A stretch of DNA of 64,000 bases, taken from Alteromonas marina (GTDB lineage: Bacteria > Pseudomonadota > Gammaproteobacteria > Enterobacterales > Alteromonadaceae). Below, in pieces: positions 18,457 to 31,874 of this stretch (within the stretch, counting starts at the first letter, position 1; each line of letters begins with the position of its first letter). A program made the translations under genes and the position numbers. The DNA is taken from assembly GCF_000808575.1 (NCBI RefSeq), contig NZ_JWLW01000066.1, positions 310,001 through 374,000 of the forward strand, written 5' to 3'. The notes beneath the pieces are model-generated. The model was given only the letters and a program-made list of their open reading frames with translations. It had not been told where the DNA came from and ran no database searches.

Positions 18457-21096
18457 TTGGAATCACATACTCCTATGATGCGCCAATACCTGACTATTAA
18501 GGCGCAGCATCCGAATATTTTACTGTTTTATCGCATGGGCGACTTTTATGAGTTGTTTTACGACGATGCCAAAAAAGCTGCTGAATTACTGGATATCTCA
18601 TTAACAGCCAGAGGAAAATCGGGTGGTGAACCTATTCCTATGGCGGGTGTGCCTTATCATGCGGTAGAAAGCTACCTGTCACGCTTAGTGAAAATGGGTG
18701 AGTCAGTAGCCATTTGCGAACAGGTTGGAGACCCAGCCACCAGTAAAGGCCCTGTTGAACGCGCGGTACAACGTATTGTTACGCCTGGTACAGTCACTGA
18801 CGAAGCGCTGTTAGAAGAACGTCGCGACAATATTCTGGCCGCCGTTTGTGGTCACAGTATGCACTATGGTCTGGCAACCCTAGATGTTACAAGCGGGCGT
18901 TTCGTTGTGTTTGAATGTGACAGCGATGAAAGCTTACTTGCTGAAATTCAGCGCATTAATCCAGCTGAACTGCTCTATCCTGAAGGATTTGAAAGCTTAG
19001 CATTGGTTGAAAACCGCAAAGGACTTAGACGCCGTCCTGAATGGGAATTCGACATTGATACCGCCACAGAGCAATTAAACGCACAGTTTGAAACCAAAAC
19101 ATTAGATGGCTTTGGAATAAAAGGCGTCACTAAAGGCTTAGGCGCAGCGGGCTGCGTTTTACAATATGTAAAGGATACCCAGCGCACTGCTCTGCCTCAC
19201 ATTCGCCGCATTCAAACAGAACAGCAAGACAGTCGCGTACAGCTTGATGCAGCCACCCGCAGGAACCTAGAACTTACTCATAACTTGTCGGGAGGACAGG
19301 AAAATACGCTGTTTAGCGTGATGGATACCACCACTACGGCCATGGGTAGCCGCATGTTACAGCGTGTTATTCATTCGCCTTTAACCGACCAGCATGAACT
19401 TCACAGCCGCCTAGATGCTGTTGAAACGTTTATTAATGATGACCCTGAAGATATTCGCACCGCGTTAAAACACATTGGTGATATAGAACGTATTATGGCG
19501 CGATTAGCCCTTCGTTCAGCCAGGCCTCGAGACTTTGCTCGCCTAAAAAATGCCTTTAATGCGCTGCCTGATTTACAAGATGCCCTAGCTCGATTCGACA
19601 CAGGGCAAATCAGAAGTATCAGCGAAACCATTGGCACTTACCCTGAGCTTCAAGCCCTGTTAAACGACGCCATTATCGATAACCCGCCAGTGGTAATACG
19701 GGATGGCGGCGTGATTGCCGAGGGCTATAACGCCGAACTTGATGAGTTGCGCAAGCTATCACAAGGTGCTACCGACTACTTAGACGCTATGGAACAGCGT
19801 GAGCGCGAGCGCACCGGCATTTCTACGCTAAAAGTGGGCTATAACAAAGTTCACGGGTTCTTTATTGAAATTAGCCGGGCGAACAGTGCATTAGCGCCTG
19901 CTGAATATATTCGAAGACAAACCCTTAAAAACACTGAACGTTATATAACGCCAGAACTGAAAGAGCACGAAGATAAAGTGCTAAGCAGTCAGGGCGCTGC
20001 GCTTGCTCTTGAAAAGCAGCTTTATGAAGCACTGTTCGACAATTTTGCTCCGTACCTTAACAAGTTAATTGAAACAGCCTCTGCGCTTGCTAAGCTTGAT
20101 GTACTGTGCTGTTTTGCTGAACGTGCCGTGTCACTTGATTGGTATCGACCTCATTTGAGTCAAGAATGTGCGCTTACTTATGATGCCGGCCGCCACCCTG
20201 TGGTTGAGAATGTAATGAAAGACCCCTTCATTGCCAACCCGCTACAGCTAGATACCGAGCGCCGCATGCTAATTATTACTGGCCCGAACATGGGCGGTAA
20301 ATCAACTTACATGCGCCAAACAGCGCTGATTGCGTTACTAGCCTGTATTGGTAGCTTTGTACCTGCTGAAAACGCCCACATAGGAAAGCTTGATCGCATC
20401 TTTACCCGTATAGGCGCATCAGATGACTTAGCCTCAGGTCGTTCTACCTTTATGGTTGAGATGACAGAGACGGCGAACATTCTAAATAATGCCACAGAAA
20501 ACTCGCTGGTATTGATGGATGAAATAGGCCGTGGCACCAGTACCTATGATGGATTGTCTCTGGCGTGGGCATGCGCGAGTTATTTGGCAAAACAGCTAAA
20601 TGCTTATACGCTTTTTGCCACGCATTATTTCGAACTTACTGAACTTCCAGAAACGCAAAGTGGCGTAGTGAATGTGCACTTAGACGCGATGGAGTTTGAA
20701 GATACCATACGCTTCATGCATACCGTGTCAGAAGGCGCGGCGAGCAAAAGCTTTGGTTTACAAGTTGCCCAACTTGCAGGCGTACCTAAGGCGGTAATAA
20801 AAGCGGCGCAACAGAAGCTTGCGGTGTTGGAATCATCACACCTTATGACCAGCACGGAAAATGGATCAGAGAACGCCAACGATGAGGCTTTTGTAGTGAA
20901 GAGCTCGGTAAAAGGTGGAAATAAGACAAGCGGTTCAGGTAAAGCTACATCAAATACCAAAGGCCAAGCTGAAATGCTGTTCCCTGATAAGCCGCACCCG
21001 GTAGTAGAAGCCCTTGAAAACTTGTCACCCGATGAGCTATCACCGCGCCAAGCGCTAGACCTTATCTACACACTTAAGCGCCTGAGCCAGTCTTAA
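18457..21096 (+). CDS. mutS: DNA mismatch repair protein MutS
   Basis: MutS recognises mismatches and recruits MutL. Visible parts are the mismatch-binding GDFYELF near the N-terminus, the connector and lever domains, ATPase Walker [16 protein letters not shown], and [12 protein letters not shown]. The C-terminal part carries a Lys/Ser/Gly-rich linker before the final tetramerisation helix ([20 protein letters not shown]). The frame opens at a TTG at 18355 with 34 extra residues unlike MutS; I prefer the TTG at 18457 because AGAGG lies six bases upstream and the protein then begins [10 protein letters not shown] like other MutS proteins (879 residues). An ATG at 18475 is a third option. Confidence 0.95.
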   Translation: MESHTPMMRQYLTIKAQHPNILLFYRMGDFYELFYDDAKKAAELLDISLTARGKSGGEPIPMAGVPYHAVESYLSRLVKMGESVAICEQVGDPATSKGPVERAVQRIVTPGTVTDEALLEERRDNILAAVCGHSMHYGLATLDVTSGRFVVFECDSDESLLAEIQRINPAELLYPEGFESLALVENRKGLRRRPEWEFDIDTATEQLNAQFETKTLDGFGIKGVTKGLGAAGCVLQYVKDTQRTALPHIRRIQTEQQDSRVQLDAATRRNLELTHNLSGGQENTLFSVMDTTTTAMGSRMLQRVIHSPLTDQHELHSRLDAVETFINDDPEDIRTALKHIGDIERIMARLALRSARPRDFARLKNAFNALPDLQDALARFDTGQIRSISETIGTYPELQALLNDAIIDNPPVVIRDGGVIAEGYNAELDELRKLSQGATDYLDAMEQRERERTGISTLKVGYNKVHGFFIEISRANSALAPAEYIRRQTLKNTERYITPELKEHEDKVLSSQGAALALEKQLYEALFDNFAPYLNKLIETASALAKLDVLCCFAERAVSLDWYRPHLSQECALTYDAGRHPVVENVMKDPFIANPLQLDTERRMLIITGPNMGGKSTYMRQTALIALLACIGSFVPAENAHIGKLDRIFTRIGASDDLASGRSTFMVEMTETANILNNATENSLVLMDEIGRGTSTYDGLSLAWACASYLAKQLNAYTLFATHYFELTELPETQSGVVNVHLDAMEFEDTIRFMHTVSEGAASKSFGLQVAQLAGVPKAVIKAAQQKLAVLESSHLMTSTENGSENANDEAFVVKSSVKGGNKTSGSGKATSNTKGQAEMLFPDKPHPVVEALENLSPDELSPRQALDLIYTLKRLSQS

Positions 21097-21126
21097 AGCA
21101 AGCTTAGGCGCGTATAAATTGCGCAT

Positions 21127-21157
21127 CATGTGGGCAAATTGATTGTCTGCCCACATG
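21127..21157. repeat. Perfect inverted repeat between mutS and pyrG
   Basis: CATGTGGGCA (21127-21136) and TGCCCACATG (21148-21157) form a perfect 10-bp stem with an 11-base loop. No T run follows, so it is either a weak mutS terminator or an operator; its right arm overlaps the likely pyrG -35 box. Confidence 0.75.
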
Positions 21158-21171
21158 AATTTGCGTATACT
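21143..21171 (+). promoter_or_regulatory. Probable pyrG promoter
   Basis: TTGTCT (21143-21148), 17 bases, TATACT (21166-21171): four of six and five of six matches to the sigma-70 consensus with ideal spacing. It is about 80 bases upstream of the pyrG ATG. Confidence 0.65.
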
Positions 21172-21207
21172 ATCGCCCCGTCCAAAGTGTAGCTGGTTTT
21201 GTTCTAA

Positions 21208-22884
<1,677 letters not shown>

Positions 22885-22933
22885 TTTCTAATAAAGGGGC
22901 GCTCTCTCCCGTTGTGCCCCAATCAATTGTTGA

Positions 22934-24235
<1,302 letters not shown>

Positions 24236-24256
24236 TTGACGCCTGAGATTATGATG

Positions 24257-24286
24257 AAAAGCCGCTTTCTATAGCGGCTTTTTTTG
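24257..24286 (+). terminator. Intrinsic terminator after eno
   Basis: AAGCCGCT (24259-24266) pairs with AGCGGCTT (24273-24280) around TTCTAT, then a T run. Confidence 0.92.
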
Positions 24287-24382
24287 TGTCTATTTTTTCG
24301 CATTGTTTAATGAAACCGTGTAGCAACAAGCGCTTAATCTTGCTAGGGTTAAATAACTTTAGACAGGTATTTGATAATCCCG

Positions 24383-25117
24383 ATGGCTTCAGGCGACAAA
24401 CTTTCCCACTCTATACCCAACTCCCAAGTTGGCTTTTTCAGTGAAGCTGGTGAACTTGGCGGAAGCCACCCTCAATTCAATGAAATATGTACTGCTCTGT
24501 ATGAAAGAGAAATCGTTTCTCTAGCTCATAGCGAGATAAAAAACCTATCGCTGCTTAAGCGTCGAATGGGCGGGCTTCCCTATCATGTGAAAGCTATTGC
24601 TCGGTATATGATTAGTGATGGCATCGCAAACAATCCATCCCCGCTAAAAACAGACACACATAATGGAAGTTGGTATGCCAAGCAATCTGCAAAGTGCCCC
24701 GGCATTAATCATTTAGACGATGTAGAGAAGCGAGAAGCGTGGTATATGAAAAACGCTAGGTATGGTCTTGTTGTACCTGTTTTAATTTTAAATATGGAAG
24801 GTTCTCACATTGAGCTTGATTCCATTGATATGGTAAACCAAGACAATACCCAGCTCCATCTGAACAAAAATGGATGGTTTGCCAATACAGGGGAGTGCAT
24901 TTCTTCAACTCCACTACGCGATGAAATGGAAGCGGCCACGGCACTTTCAGTTCAAAACAAAATACTGCTACGGCCTTCAAAGGCGATAATGACCGCTGCA
25001 TGCTGTGGCCACACATGGAGCTTTAAATCCAAGCGTTCACCACGTGCCTTATCCCTTCGCGAAATGCGCTTATCGACTCAAATCAACTGGAAGAACTTTA
25101 CGCTGCTTAATAGGTAA
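24383..25117 (+). CDS. Hypothetical protein
   Basis: A 244-residue soluble protein that I do not recognise. It has no signal peptide or membrane segment, and no nucleotide-binding motif. Visible features are a basic segment SLLKRRMGGLPYHVKAIARYM near residues 56-76, several scattered cysteines (including ACCGHTW), and a strongly basic C-terminus (SFKSKRSPRALSLREMRLS). The frame opens at a TTG at 24371, but the ATG at 24383 is at least as likely; neither has a convincing Shine-Dalgarno. It stands alone between the eno terminator and the leu promoter. Confidence 0.6.
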   Translation: MASGDKLSHSIPNSQVGFFSEAGELGGSHPQFNEICTALYEREIVSLAHSEIKNLSLLKRRMGGLPYHVKAIARYMISDGIANNPSPLKTDTHNGSWYAKQSAKCPGINHLDDVEKREAWYMKNARYGLVVPVLILNMEGSHIELDSIDMVNQDNTQLHLNKNGWFANTGECISSTPLRDEMEAATALSVQNKILLRPSKAIMTAACCGHTWSFKSKRSPRALSLREMRLSTQINWKNFTLLNR

Positions 25118-25362
25118 CAAAGCCCCGAAAAGAATAAAAAACCAGTATATCCGCATAAAAAACCACAATCTCTTTTGCACTTCCACAGCCAAATTTAGTA
25201 CAAACATCCTAACCAACATCATCTATAGTAAATTAACCCCCTCACAAATGACTGCAGCTACTGTCACGTTGCTATCAGACTAAGATCGTTAGGACACATA
25301 TCCTAAATAATTAAAAGAAAGTATTTATACACGAAAAATATACTCATTATTGTAAACAATGG
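25118..25362. other. AT-rich intergenic region upstream of the leu promoter
   Basis: About 245 bases of AT-rich sequence. I see no gene, terminator or repeat in it; it could hold an upstream activator site (Lrp or LeuO type) for the leu operon, but none is readable with confidence. Confidence 0.5.
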
Positions 25363-25391
25363 TTGACCTCTTCATGCCACATGGGTACATT
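25363..25391 (+). promoter_or_regulatory. leu operon promoter
   Basis: TTGACC (25363-25368), 17 bases, TACATT (25386-25391): five of six and four of six consensus matches. Transcription would begin near 25398, about 28 bases before the leader peptide ATG. Confidence 0.75.
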
Positions 25392-25425
25392 GTCGCTATC
25401 AACTTGGTCAGCAAAGAAACAACAA

Positions 25426-25485
25426 ATGCGTATTCGTTTCCTTCTTCTATCTCTACTCCTTATGGCAGCCAGACTGCACGGGTAG
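25426..25485 (+). CDS. leuL: leu operon leader peptide
   Basis: A 19-residue open frame, MRIRFLLLSLLLMAARLHG, with seven leucines, six of them in two blocks of three (CTT CTT CTA, then CTA CTC CTT). It lies between the leu promoter and a strong terminator just before leuA, the standard arrangement for attenuation by leucyl-tRNA supply: ribosomes stall on the Leu codons when leucine is short. The end of the frame contains GCACGGG (25476-25482), which can pair with the CCCGTGC arm of the terminator, giving the antiterminator. The ribosome site before it is weak. Confidence 0.9.
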   Translation: MRIRFLLLSLLLMAARLHG

Positions 25486-25513
25486 ATTGCGACCAGCGAT
25501 TTAATTTCACAAA

Positions 25514-25541
25514 AACCCGTGCCAAGCACGGGTTTTTTTTT
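25514..25541 (+). terminator. leu attenuator (terminator of the leader)
   Basis: CCCGTGC (25516-25522) pairs with GCACGGG (25526-25532) around CAA, followed by eight or nine T. The alternative partner for CCCGTGC is the identical GCACGGG at 25476-25482 in the leader peptide gene, so the two foldings exclude each other. Confidence 0.92.
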
Positions 25542-25564
25542 AACTATTCAACTGAGAGAGCGTC

Positions 25565-27124
25565 ATGACAAATCAAGTGAAGATCTTTGATACCACATTG
25601 CGAGACGGCGAGCAGGCCTTACCTGCAAGCCTAAGTGCCAAAGAGAAATTGCAGATCGCGCTAGCGCTCGAACGGTTAGGCGTTGACATCATTGAGGCAG
25701 GCTTTCCCGTATCGTCACCCGGCGATTTTCGCTCTGTACAAATGATTGCCAAAGAAGTTAAGAACTCGATTGTTTGTGGCCTATCTCGCGCATTGCCGGG
25801 TGATATTGATACATGCGGACAAGCATTAAGCGTTGCCGAGCAGTTCCGAATTCACACGTTCATCGCAACGTCGGAAATTCACGTAGGTGCCAAGCTACGT
25901 AAATCACAAGATGAAATTGTTGATATGGCAGTGGCTGCAGTGAAACATGCTCGTAAGTACACTGACGACGTTGAGTTTTCGTGCGAAGACGCCGGTCGTA
26001 CTCACATCGACTATCTATGCCGCATGGTAGAAGCTGCAATTAATGCAGGTGCAACTACCGTTAATATCCCAGATACAGTGGGCTACACTACACCCACAGA
26101 GTTCGGCGGTATTATCCAGCAATTATTCAATCGCGTTCCCAACATCGACAAAGCGACAATCTCCGTTCACTGTCACAACGACTTGGGTTTAGCGGTAGCA
26201 AATTCATTGGCAGCCGTTGAGCAAGGCGCCAGACAGGTAGAATGTACGATTAACGGTATTGGCGAGCGTGCCGGTAATGCATCGCTTGAAGAAATTGCGA
26301 TGATCTTACAAACCCGTAAGAACATGCTAGGTTTTGACACAAACATTAATTCTACTGAGATTTCACGTACATCGAAGCTGGTCAGTCAGCTTTGTAATAT
26401 GCCTGTTCAAGCCAACAAAGCCATTGTTGGCGCTAATGCGTTTAGTCACTCATCAGGTATTCACCAAGACGGTGTCTTAAAAGCGCAAAATACCTATGAA
26501 ATTATGACCCCAGAAAGTGTGGGCATTAATAAGAACAACCTAAACTTAACGTCACGCTCTGGCCGTCATGTGATTAAACATCGCTTAACCGAACTTGGCT
26601 ATAAAACCGAAGACTATGACTTAGAAGCGGTGTATGACGCATTCTTAAAGTTAGCGGATAAAAAAGGCCAAGTATACGATTACGACCTTGAAGCCTTGTT
26701 GTTCTTCGATAAGCAAAAGCACGACCAAGCACACTTCCAGTTGCTTTATCTTCAAGCTAATTCAGGGCGTGAAATCATTCCAAGTGCTACCGTTAAAATG
26801 AAAGTGGGCACTGAAGAAATTACCCAGTCTAGCATTGGAAACGGCCCGGTAGATGCGGCTTATAAGGCCATTATGTCTATACTAGGTCACGAAGATTTAG
26901 AAGTTGTCGACTTTAAACTAGATTCAAAAGGTGAAGGTGCCGACGCTTTGGCACAAGTGAGCGTTATCGCTACATATAAAGGCCGTCGTTTCCATGGAAT
27001 CGGCTTGGCTACAGATATTGTGGAAGCCGGCGTTAAAGCCCTTATCTTTGTATTAAACAACACATATTTGGCCGATCAAATTGATCAGCAAAAAAATCAA
27101 CAAGAACGCGTTGCAGGAGTATAA
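25565..27124 (+). CDS. leuA: 2-isopropylmalate synthase
   Basis: The first committed step of leucine synthesis: acetyl-CoA plus 2-oxoisovalerate gives 2-isopropylmalate. The TIM-barrel domain begins with [16 protein letters not shown] and has the metal-binding [20 protein letters not shown] and [15 protein letters not shown]; the C-terminal leucine-binding regulatory domain occupies about residues 390-500. 519 residues, normal length. GAGAGAG precedes the ATG. The stop directly abuts the leuB start. Confidence 0.97.
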   Translation: MTNQVKIFDTTLRDGEQALPASLSAKEKLQIALALERLGVDIIEAGFPVSSPGDFRSVQMIAKEVKNSIVCGLSRALPGDIDTCGQALSVAEQFRIHTFIATSEIHVGAKLRKSQDEIVDMAVAAVKHARKYTDDVEFSCEDAGRTHIDYLCRMVEAAINAGATTVNIPDTVGYTTPTEFGGIIQQLFNRVPNIDKATISVHCHNDLGLAVANSLAAVEQGARQVECTINGIGERAGNASLEEIAMILQTRKNMLGFDTNINSTEISRTSKLVSQLCNMPVQANKAIVGANAFSHSSGIHQDGVLKAQNTYEIMTPESVGINKNNLNLTSRSGRHVIKHRLTELGYKTEDYDLEAVYDAFLKLADKKGQVYDYDLEALLFFDKQKHDQAHFQLLYLQANSGREIIPSATVKMKVGTEEITQSSIGNGPVDAAYKAIMSILGHEDLEVVDFKLDSKGEGADALAQVSVIATYKGRRFHGIGLATDIVEAGVKALIFVLNNTYLADQIDQQKNQQERVAGV

Positions 27125-28222
<1,098 letters not shown>

Positions 28223-28231
28223 AACAACCTC

Positions 28232-29632
28232 ATGGCCAAGACCTTATATGACAAAGTGTGGCAAGCCCACATTATCGACCAAATCGGTGAAGACAGCTTA
28301 ATTTATATTGACCGTCACTTAATTCATGAAGTGACGTCACCTCAGGCATTTGCTGGCCTTAATGAAAAAGGCCGTAAAGTACGACGTCCTGATCGCACTG
28401 TTGGTACTATGGATCACAGCATTTCAACCCGTTCATTGGCAATTGATGCCTGTGGTCCGGCGAATGCGCTTCAGCTACAAACCTTGGCAAAAAACTGTGA
28501 AGAACACGGCATTCAGCTATTTCCAGTGGGCCACCAGAAGCAAGGTATTGTGCACGTTATGGGCCCTGAATTAGGTCTAATTCAGCCTGGTATGACGGTG
28601 GTGTGTGGTGACTCACACACTGCAACCCACGGTGCATTTGGTGCGCTGGCATTTGGTATTGGTACCTCTCAGGTAGAGCATGTATTGGCCACGCAAACGT
28701 TGAAACAAAGCCGCGCGAAGAGCATGCTTATCAACGTAAATGGCAAGCTCCCTGTCGGTATTACCGCAAAAGACATTATTCTTGCCATTATCGGCAAAAT
28801 TGGCCACGCTGGCGCTACTGGCCATGTTATCGAATACGCAGGTGAAGCTATCCGCGGCTTAAGCATGGAAGAGCGCATGACGGTGTGTAACATGAGTATT
28901 GAAGCTGGCGCGAAGGCTGGTCTTGTTGCGCCAGACGAGAAAACCTTTGCCTACCTTGAAGGCCGCGAATACGCACCTAAGGGTCAAGACTGGGAAGATG
29001 CTGTCGCTTATTGGAAAACCCTTTATACCGAAGAAGGCGCTATCTTTGACACTGTGGTTGAACTTGAAGCGGCGGATATCGCTCCTCAGGTTACGTGGGG
29101 TACCAACCCAGGCCAGGTTATTGGCGTAAACACACCGGTACCTGCCCCTGAAGACTTCAGTGACCCGATTGAAAAAGAGAGCGCAGTAAAAGCGCTTGAG
29201 TATATGGGTTTAAAACCCGGTGAAAAGCTTGCCGACGTTGCAGTAAACCACGTATTTATCGGCTCATGTACCAACGGGCGTATTGAAGATATGCGCGCCG
29301 CCGCACAAATTGCCAAGCGCGGTAAAGTCGCCGATTCAGTAACTGCCATTGTGGTTCCAGGGTCGGGTAATGTTAAGCGGCAAGCAGAGGCAGAAGGCTT
29401 AGATAAAATATTTATCGATGCGGGTTTTGAATGGCGCTTGCCGGGCTGCTCTATGTGCCTTGGTATGAATGACGACAAGCTAGTGGCAGGCGATAGATGT
29501 GCCTCTACCAGTAACCGTAACTTTGAAGGCCGTCAAGGCCGTGGTGCGCGCACTCACTTGGTAAGCCCAGCAATGGCTGCCGCTGCTGCAATTACCGGTC
29601 GCTTTGCTGACGTTAGAGATTATCAGGAGTAA
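28232..29632 (+). CDS. leuC: 3-isopropylmalate dehydratase large subunit
   Basis: With LeuD it isomerises 2- to 3-isopropylmalate through an aconitase-type reaction. The three 4Fe-4S cysteines are in [10 protein letters not shown] and in GCSMCLGMN near the C-terminus. Substrate and active-site regions include DHSISTR near residue 60 and [20 protein letters not shown]. 466 residues, equal to E. coli LeuC. leuD follows three bases later. Confidence 0.97.
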   Translation: MAKTLYDKVWQAHIIDQIGEDSLIYIDRHLIHEVTSPQAFAGLNEKGRKVRRPDRTVGTMDHSISTRSLAIDACGPANALQLQTLAKNCEEHGIQLFPVGHQKQGIVHVMGPELGLIQPGMTVVCGDSHTATHGAFGALAFGIGTSQVEHVLATQTLKQSRAKSMLINVNGKLPVGITAKDIILAIIGKIGHAGATGHVIEYAGEAIRGLSMEERMTVCNMSIEAGAKAGLVAPDEKTFAYLEGREYAPKGQDWEDAVAYWKTLYTEEGAIFDTVVELEAADIAPQVTWGTNPGQVIGVNTPVPAPEDFSDPIEKESAVKALEYMGLKPGEKLADVAVNHVFIGSCTNGRIEDMRAAAQIAKRGKVADSVTAIVVPGSGNVKRQAEAEGLDKIFIDAGFEWRLPGCSMCLGMNDDKLVAGDRCASTSNRNFEGRQGRGARTHLVSPAMAAAAAITGRFADVRDYQE

Positions 29633-29635
29633 GTT

Positions 29636-30241
29636 ATGTCTGAACAAGGTTTTACACAACACACAGGCATTGCTGCGCCGCTTGATCAGGCCAATGTCGA
29701 TACCGACCAAATTATTCCAAAACAGTTTCTAACTGGCGTAACACGTGCTGGCTACGGCAAACATTTGTTTCACGACTGGCGTTATTTGGATTTAGAAGAG
29801 AAAGAGCCAAACCCAGCGTTCGCGCTGAATAAGCCTGAGCACAAAGGTGCGAGTCTGTTGCTAGCTCGCGAAAATTTTGGCTGTGGTTCAAGCCGAGAAC
29901 ACGCGCCGTGGGCACTTGCCGACTTTGGATTTAAAACGGTTATTGCCACCAGCTTTGCTGATATTTTTTACGGCAACTGCATTAATAATCAGCTAGTGCC
30001 TGTGGCATTATCAAGCGAGCAAATGGACGCTTTGTTTGCTGCAGTGAAGGCAGACCCGGCAACTAAGATCACCGTTGATCTTCCAGCGCAAACAGTAAGT
30101 TTTAACGATACAAGCTTCAGCTTCGATATTGCTGAGCATCACAAAAACAACCTTATTAAAGGCTTAGATGCTATCGGTCAAACGCTTGAACTCACAAGTG
30201 CTATAGAAGCCTTCGAAGATAAACAGCCCGCGTGGTTGTAA
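29636..30241 (+). CDS. leuD: 3-isopropylmalate dehydratase small subunit
   Basis: The swivel-domain partner of LeuC. Key stretches are [20 protein letters not shown] at the N-terminus and the substrate loop [20 protein letters not shown]. 201 residues, the usual length. It is the last gene of the leuABCD operon. Confidence 0.97.
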   Translation: MSEQGFTQHTGIAAPLDQANVDTDQIIPKQFLTGVTRAGYGKHLFHDWRYLDLEEKEPNPAFALNKPEHKGASLLLARENFGCGSSREHAPWALADFGFKTVIATSFADIFYGNCINNQLVPVALSSEQMDALFAAVKADPATKITVDLPAQTVSFNDTSFSFDIAEHHKNNLIKGLDAIGQTLELTSAIEAFEDKQPAWL

Positions 30242-30587
30242 AAGCGTGGGGCTTTAGCGCTTAACAACGCCCTAGCATGACACATGGGTACTGTCTCGAG
30301 ATGGTACCCTGTTTATTTCTCTCATCTATGTCTCCACCTTAACTTCGCATCAAAACGCCTAATACCAATCCGCATTAAAAATATCAGTTCACCTGATTTG
30401 AGCTATAAGCAACTTCTCGGCACATTTACACGTCACGCGTTTTCTCACGAATTCGGTCATCCTACATTCGCCGACTCTAGCTATACTAAAGACTAATAAA
30501 CTCCTCACTTTTTTCACTGGAATATCGTACTATTCGTTTCTATTGTAATTGAAGGCTATGGCAACGTTGTGCTTCACAGGAGAGATA
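30242..30587. other. Intergenic region after leuD
   Basis: About 345 bases. It holds an imperfect hairpin at 30286-30309 that may end the leu operon and, towards the right, the promoter and ribosome site (AGGAGA at 30578-30583) of the HD-GYP gene. A 70-codon open frame at 30284-30496 has no ribosome site and no protein-like composition, so I leave it out. Confidence 0.55.
30286..30318 (+). terminator. Possible terminator of the leu operon
   Basis: GGGTAC (30286-30291) pairs with GTACCC (30304-30309), with a self-complementary TCTCGAGA in the loop, followed by a T-rich but interrupted tail. Weak compared with the other terminators here. Confidence 0.4.
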
Positions 30588-31784
30588 ATGCTAGAACAGG
30601 TACCCATTGATGATTTGCAGCCAGGAATGTACGTCAATCAAGTACTTGAACAAACAGGTTCACTTAAAATGCGCTCTAAAGGCATTGTGAAAACCCAAGC
30701 CATTATTGATAGTCTAAAATCGAAAGGTATTTTAAGCGTCGAAGTAGATCTTGCGAAATCTAAGCTGCCCGAGCCAGCTGTGCCACCCGAGCCAGCTAAA
30801 GAAAAAGAGCCTGAAGTGACTAAACCGGTTGTTAAGCCAGTGGGCCGTGATTCAATTAACGAAGCCAACGAGCTTTACAGCAGCGCAATTGCCATTCAAA
30901 GCAGCTTTTTGAAGTCGCTTAAAGACGGGGCGGTAAAAGATTTGTCTCCCATGGAGTCGCTGTCGCACAGCCTCATCGAAAGTGTATTTGACAATAAAGA
31001 TGCGCTGAGCTGCCTAACTATGATTAAAGATACCGACCAGTATCTTCTTGAGCACAGTATAAATTGCAGCGTACTAAGCGGCATTTTCTGTGAGTTTCTT
31101 GGCTATGACAGAGATACCACAGAGCAAGTGAGTTTAGGTGCCCTATTGATGGATATCGGCATGTCTTCCCTGCCAGATGAAATTCGCAATAATACAGGCG
31201 AATTTTCCAGTGATGATTGGGAAGTGATGAAAACTCACGTTGAAATTGGTGCTGACCTAGTTGAACAGTGTGGCGATATTTCTGACCTATCGCTACGCAT
31301 CATTGAAGAGCACCACGAGCGCGTCGATGGAAGCGGCTACCCGAGAGGATTGGTTGGTGGCGAAATCTCAGAGTTCGCGCGTATTGCTGCCATTGTGGAT
31401 GCATACGATGCCATGACATCTAATCGTACGCACAAAAACAGTATCACGCCTACTCAGGCGCTAAAGCGACTAACTGCGACAGAGAACTTAGACCAAGAAT
31501 TGGTAAAACAATTTATTCAGTGTATTGGCGTGCACCCTGTTGGCTCCTTGGTGAGGTTAAAGAGCGGTAAATTAGGTATTGTGAGCAAGATTAACCCTAA
31601 AGACCCCGTAAGCCCTCACGTTATGACCTTTTACAGCGTTACGTCGCAGCATTTCAACGAAGTTAAGCGCGTTGATTTGAGTCAGTACGACGATGAGATT
31701 GTGTCAGGCGTTCGCCCCGAAGAGTTTAGTTTGAACTTACCGAAGTTCTTTAAAGACGTTTTCATCAATCAGATGCCGCTTTAG
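30588..31784 (+). CDS. HD-GYP domain protein with N-terminal DUF3391-like domain; HD pair altered
   Basis: HD-GYP proteins hydrolyse cyclic di-GMP. The 398-residue protein has an N-terminal domain (VPIDDLQPGMYVNQVLEQ to about residue 60) of the DUF3391 type, a Pro/Glu/Lys linker, and an HD-GYP domain (about 130-330). The GYP half is intact (EEHHERVDGSGYPRGL), as are EHSINCS and MKTHVEIG, but the HD pair reads LLMDIGMSSLP: the metal-binding His is Met and the usual Lys after DIG is Met. Catalysis may be lost or changed. The longest frame starts at 30549; the ATG at 30588 is preferred for its AGGAGA site. It is convergent with the GspB-like gene, whose N-terminal domain resembles its own. Confidence 0.9.
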   Translation: MLEQVPIDDLQPGMYVNQVLEQTGSLKMRSKGIVKTQAIIDSLKSKGILSVEVDLAKSKLPEPAVPPEPAKEKEPEVTKPVVKPVGRDSINEANELYSSAIAIQSSFLKSLKDGAVKDLSPMESLSHSLIESVFDNKDALSCLTMIKDTDQYLLEHSINCSVLSGIFCEFLGYDRDTTEQVSLGALLMDIGMSSLPDEIRNNTGEFSSDDWEVMKTHVEIGADLVEQCGDISDLSLRIIEEHHERVDGSGYPRGLVGGEISEFARIAAIVDAYDAMTSNRTHKNSITPTQALKRLTATENLDQELVKQFIQCIGVHPVGSLVRLKSGKLGIVSKINPKDPVSPHVMTFYSVTSQHFNEVKRVDLSQYDDEIVSGVRPEEFSLNLPKFFKDVFINQMPL

Positions 31785-31804
31785 AAAACAAAGTATAACC
31801 AGCG

Positions 31805-31835
31805 AAAAGGCCCTTATTTGAAAGGGCCATTTTTG
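31805..31835. terminator. Bidirectional terminator between HD-GYP and gspB genes
   Basis: GGCCCTT (31809-31815) pairs with AAGGGCC (31822-31828), with T5 to the right and A4 to the left, so it can act in both directions between the two convergent genes. Confidence 0.85.
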
Positions 31836-31874
31836 TATTTCTTGTTAGTGTTTTCTGGAATTAACAGATAGTAA

